DNA of 64,000 nt. Origin: Chungangia koreensis (lineage in GTDB: Bacteria > Bacillota > Bacilli > Bacillales_A > Planococcaceae). Positions 61,480 through 64,000 of the stretch are shown here, in pieces. Position 1 is the first letter of the stretch; every line of letters begins with the position of its first letter. The translations under genes were made by a program, and so were the position numbers. The notes under the pieces are model-generated. The model was not told the origin of the DNA. It worked only from the letters and a program-made list of their open reading frames with translations, and did not search any database. The stretch spans positions 620,001-684,000 of the forward strand of contig NZ_JBHSEC010000019.1 in NCBI RefSeq assembly GCF_042651785.1. The letters run 5' to 3'.

Positions 61480-61821
61480 TTAACCGTACGTGATTTCCAC
61501 TTCGCCTAAAAGATCTTGGTTCAACCTTTTTAGCGTTTGTAGAATGATTTTCTGTTCCTCAGTAACTTCCCACCGTTCATCCGGTATAAACATGAATGGG
61601 ATTTTTCTGACTTCCTTTGATACATTATCCCCTACCGGATTCAAAGAAATCGTATCAAGTACTTCATCTTCTCCATTTTTCTCACGTTTAATGACGACTA
61701 TATCAATTTCCCCATCAAAAGGCTCAGGCTCACTTAAATAGACCGAACCAGTGATGGTTTCACCTAATTCGAAGTGGGATAAATCCACAATTGTTTGTAC
61801 TTTCACTTGGCTATTTTCCAT
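61480..61821 (-). CDS. Beta-rich protein, unknown
   Basis: 113 residues, MENSQVKVQTIVDLSHFELG at the start. FELGETITGSVYLSEPEPFD reads like an arrestin-like or Spo0M-like beta strand pair; the rest alternates strands, with a helical EEQKIILQTLKRLNQDLL near the end. No signal peptide. A function cannot be assigned. The frame is open from 61845, but GGAGG precedes the ATG at 61821. It lies 41 bases after the AI-2E-family transporter gene and may be co-transcribed with it. Confidence 0.6.
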   Translation of the reverse strand: MENSQVKVQTIVDLSHFELGETITGSVYLSEPEPFDGEIDIVVIKREKNGEDEVLDTISLNPVGDNVSKEVRKIPFMFIPDERWEVTEEQKIILQTLKRLNQDLLGEVEITYG

Positions 61822-61862
61822 AGTTCTCCTCCCGATGCATAGCAAGGAGCTATTCCACTCTC

Positions 61863-63047
61863 TTACTTTTCATACGTCCGATATTGCTTGAGAGGATCGA
61901 ATTCGTATCGATCATATCGACGTTGGAACAATTTAAAGAGATGTGAAACAACTACTTTTAATAATGCATACCCTGGAATCCCTAAAATTACACCAAATAC
62001 ACCGAATAGGGAACCGGCTGTTAAGAGAACAAAAATAATCGTAATCGGATGGATGTGAAGCGATTTACCCATAATTTGTGGGGATATGAATTTCCCTTCG
62101 ATTAATTGAACACATGTCCAAACAATCAGCAACTTAACCAGCATAAATGGAGAAGTTACGAGTGCGATAATCGCTGCTGGTGTTATTGCGATGACTGGCC
62201 CCAAGTAAGGTACCACACTTGTTAACATTGCCAGCACACCTAATAATAGCGCGTATTCCAATCCGATGATTCGGAACCCGATTGTTACCATGATTCCAAT
62301 ACAAATCGAAACTAAAATTTGTCCCTGTATATACGAACTAATTTGGTGGTCTGCCTCTCGCATGACTTCCTGCGCATCGTCACGTAATCGCGGCGGCAAA
62401 ATACGGTAGATAAATTTCGGCAATTTTTCTCCTTCTAAAAGTAAATAGAAAAGGATGAACGGAACGGTCACAAGTGAGAGAACAAAACCTGCAAATGCTG
62501 AGATGAAATTTGTGATTCCAACAGCCAATCCTGAAATGGCACCGGTCAAGAAACCTGAGATCTCCTGAATTTTTTGTTCGACAAGCTTTGGAATATTAAC
62601 ATCCAACTCAGTATAATAAGGAGCAAAGATGGAGTTCCGTAAGAAATGATCAATATCTAAAAGAAGCTTCTTGAAATACATAGGGAAATCTTTGATTAAA
62701 TCTTGAAATTGTCCCTTTAAAAATGGATAGATAACGACTACCAATGTTGTCAGAATACCGATTAAAATTAGAAAGAGTAGTAAGATTGCCCATACTCTTG
62801 GAATCTTTAACTTTTCGTTCATGATTTTGACTATCCCTCTAAGTAAATAATACGCAATCGTGGCTACAATTAAAGGAAAAACAATTGTCGAAATCAAAAC
62901 AATAATCGGTTCGAATATGAAGGATATTTTACTGAAAACAAAAATGATCAGACCTAACAAAAGAATACTGATCAATAAAAACAATGTATTCTTTCCGCCT
63001 AAAAAGCGGATGAAATTTGTCGCAAACAGGGATTTCTCTTTATCCAT
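61863..63047 (-). CDS. AI-2E family transporter (PerM/YueF-like)
   Basis: About 394 residues, eight hydrophobic segments. The C-terminal region GLEYALLLGVLAMLTSVVPY LGP (read with the following residues) and LIEGKFISPQIMGKSLHIHP are hallmarks of the AI-2E/PerM family. Members include the TqsA exporter, sporulation channel YtvI and Na+/H+ antiporters, so the substrate is open. The frame starts at 63077, but the ATG at 63047 with GAGAGG upstream gives the usual start MDKEKSLFATNF. It follows the LCP gene on the same strand. Confidence 0.85.
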   Translation of the reverse strand: MDKEKSLFATNFIRFLGGKNTLFLLISILLLGLIIFVFSKISFIFEPIIVLISTIVFPLIVATIAYYLLRGIVKIMNEKLKIPRVWAILLLFLILIGILTTLVVVIYPFLKGQFQDLIKDFPMYFKKLLLDIDHFLRNSIFAPYYTELDVNIPKLVEQKIQEISGFLTGAISGLAVGITNFISAFAGFVLSLVTVPFILFYLLLEGEKLPKFIYRILPPRLRDDAQEVMREADHQISSYIQGQILVSICIGIMVTIGFRIIGLEYALLLGVLAMLTSVVPYLGPVIAITPAAIIALVTSPFMLVKLLIVWTCVQLIEGKFISPQIMGKSLHIHPITIIFVLLTAGSLFGVFGVILGIPGYALLKVVVSHLFKLFQRRYDRYEFDPLKQYRTYEK

Positions 63048-63095
63048 CCTTAAGCCTCTCTTTCTATAATGAAACAAATGTGGAATACCCCTCTA

Positions 63096-64000
63096 TCATC
63101 TTAGCGGCATCCCGATAAATTTGCTGATGGCCTGTTTGTTCTGATCCAGGTCAAGTTCGATTACGGAACCAGCGTGACTATAAGAAGCAAATGAGTAGCT
63201 TCCTTCTACAGGAACGGTCATTTTATCAATTTCAAGACCTCCTCCTGCCATGATTTCGATTACTTTCCGAATTTCTTCCCCCGTCGTCAGATCAGTCTGT
63301 ATATAGCCATTGACTGCACCGGCAAGTTTAGGGATTCGTGGTAAGCTGGAAGGTGATAATAATTCCTCTTTTAACGCTTCAATTACTTTCTGCTGACGCG
63401 CCACACGGCCGAAATCCCCTTCCTGGTCTGCACGGAATCTCGCATAGCCCAACAGCTCTTTACCAGATAACTGCTGAGTACCAGGCATTAAGGTAACGCC
63501 GATCTTCTCGGACATTTCTTTCTCGACATTGACCTCTACGCCATTAGGAGCTGCAATGTCGATCAAAGTCTCGAAATTATCAAAATCGATTAATGCGTAA
63601 TGATGGATTGGAATCCCGAACATTCCAGTCAATGTGTCTTTTAATAATTGTACACCATCAAGATAGTAGGCGGTGTTCAGCTTATAGGATTCGTAACGTG
63701 GTATATCTGCATAAATATCTCTCATGAAAGAAATGAGTTTTACAGTATCATTATCCTTATTCCATGATGCCACAATCATCGTGTCAGATCGTGATTTGCC
63801 GCTTCCATCGTCATCTACACCAATTAATAAGATGTTCTCAATATGCATATATTTCGGATCCTTCGTGTCTCCGGTGAAATCCTCATCTTCAGATGCTCCA
63901 TTTTCACCCGCCAGATTTGAACCTTCCCTATACTGTAAAACAGAAAAGGTGGCCATTCCGACGACTGATAGCAATAGAATCAGAAAGAAAAATCGTCCAA
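63096..64000 (-). CDS. LytR-CpsA-Psr (LCP) family protein, 5' end outside window
   Basis: At least 300 codons, open to the right edge. The visible N-terminal part is a transmembrane helix (FFFLILLLSVVGMATFSVL). The extracellular LCP domain follows: ILLIGVDDDGSGKSRSDTMI, VKLISFMRDIYADIP, KLNTAYYLDG and LLGYARFRADQEGDFGRVAR, with the Arg and Asp residues that hold the polyprenyl pyrophosphate. LCP enzymes attach wall teichoic acid or other anionic polymers to peptidoglycan. The first residues lie beyond the window. Confidence 0.9.
   Translation of the reverse strand, partial: GRFFFLILLLSVVGMATFSVLQYREGSNLAGENGASEDEDFTGDTKDPKYMHIENILLIGVDDDGSGKSRSDTMIVASWNKDNDTVKLISFMRDIYADIPRYESYKLNTAYYLDGVQLLKDTLTGMFGIPIHHYALIDFDNFETLIDIAAPNGVEVNVEKEMSEKIGVTLMPGTQQLSGKELLGYARFRADQEGDFGRVARQQKVIEALKEELLSPSSLPRIPKLAGAVNGYIQTDLTTGEEIRKVIEIMAGGGLEIDKMTVPVEGSYSFASYSHAGSVIELDLDQNKQAISKFIGMPLR

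Overview
The window looks like chromosome of a Bacillales (Firmicutes) bacterium, probably from the Planococcaceae/Sporosarcina side. This is inferred from strong AGGAGG ribosome-binding sites, frequent TTG/GTG starts, intrinsic terminators, CGAAC..GTTC LexA boxes, and a gene order matching the Bacillus subtilis yne/citB/par region (ccdA, ccdC, yneK, acnA, yneP, yneQ, yneR, plsY, parE, parC). I saw no rRNA, tRNA, prophage, IS element or CRISPR array.

Layout. 1-6 kb: a cut-off AEC transporter, an EamA exporter, a DUF1835-like protein, and an SOS-type pair (UvrX/YqjW-like Y-family polymerase plus YolD-like protein) behind two LexA-like boxes; then a P-loop kinase and an unrecognised protein. 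6-12.8 kb: a calcium-type P-type ATPase, an asymmetric BmrC/BmrD-like ABC exporter, and a frameshifted SCP2-domain gene. 13-21 kb: ccdA-ccdC (no ccdB between them), DUF2621, a DUF1659-DUF2922-YvrJ trio, a SCO1-like copper chaperone, a lytic transglycosylase, a YeaQ/GlsB-like membrane protein, AlkD and aconitase. 21.3-35.2 kb: an accessory block with a 1069-residue STAND/SARP-type regulator, a VOC protein, an SLH-CAP surface protein, and an eight-gene probable operon. That operon has a LIV-type ABC importer followed by a FabH-like enzyme, alpha/beta hydrolase, SDR and acyl-CoA ligase. A cre-like site lies just upstream of it. It looks like uptake and CoA-dependent conversion of an unknown carboxylate.

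35.2-41.7 kb: conserved housekeeping genes (YneP thioesterase, YneQ, YneR, PlsY, topoisomerase IV). From about 43.4 to 58.9 kb the sequence is visibly more AT-rich and looks accessory: DUF1259 and Excalibur proteins, an envelope operon (two MGDG-synthase-like glycosyltransferases, a polysaccharide deacetylase, a two-component system), two DedA proteins, an acyltransferase, a Fur-box-linked ferric ABC importer and an aminoglycoside-phosphotransferase-like gene. 59-64 kb: an HpaB-like monooxygenase, a probable type I toxin-antitoxin locus with a 35-residue holin-like toxin, two small proteins, an AI-2E-family transporter and a cut-off LytR-CpsA-Psr protein.

Three genes are interrupted by frameshifts: the SCP2 gene, one glycosyltransferase (4-base duplication) and the DedA-PAP2 fusion (A8 tract). 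Nothing here is a clearly new system. The best candidates for a second look are the SARP/LIV/FabH-like cluster, the type I toxin locus and the degenerate DedA-PAP2 fusion.
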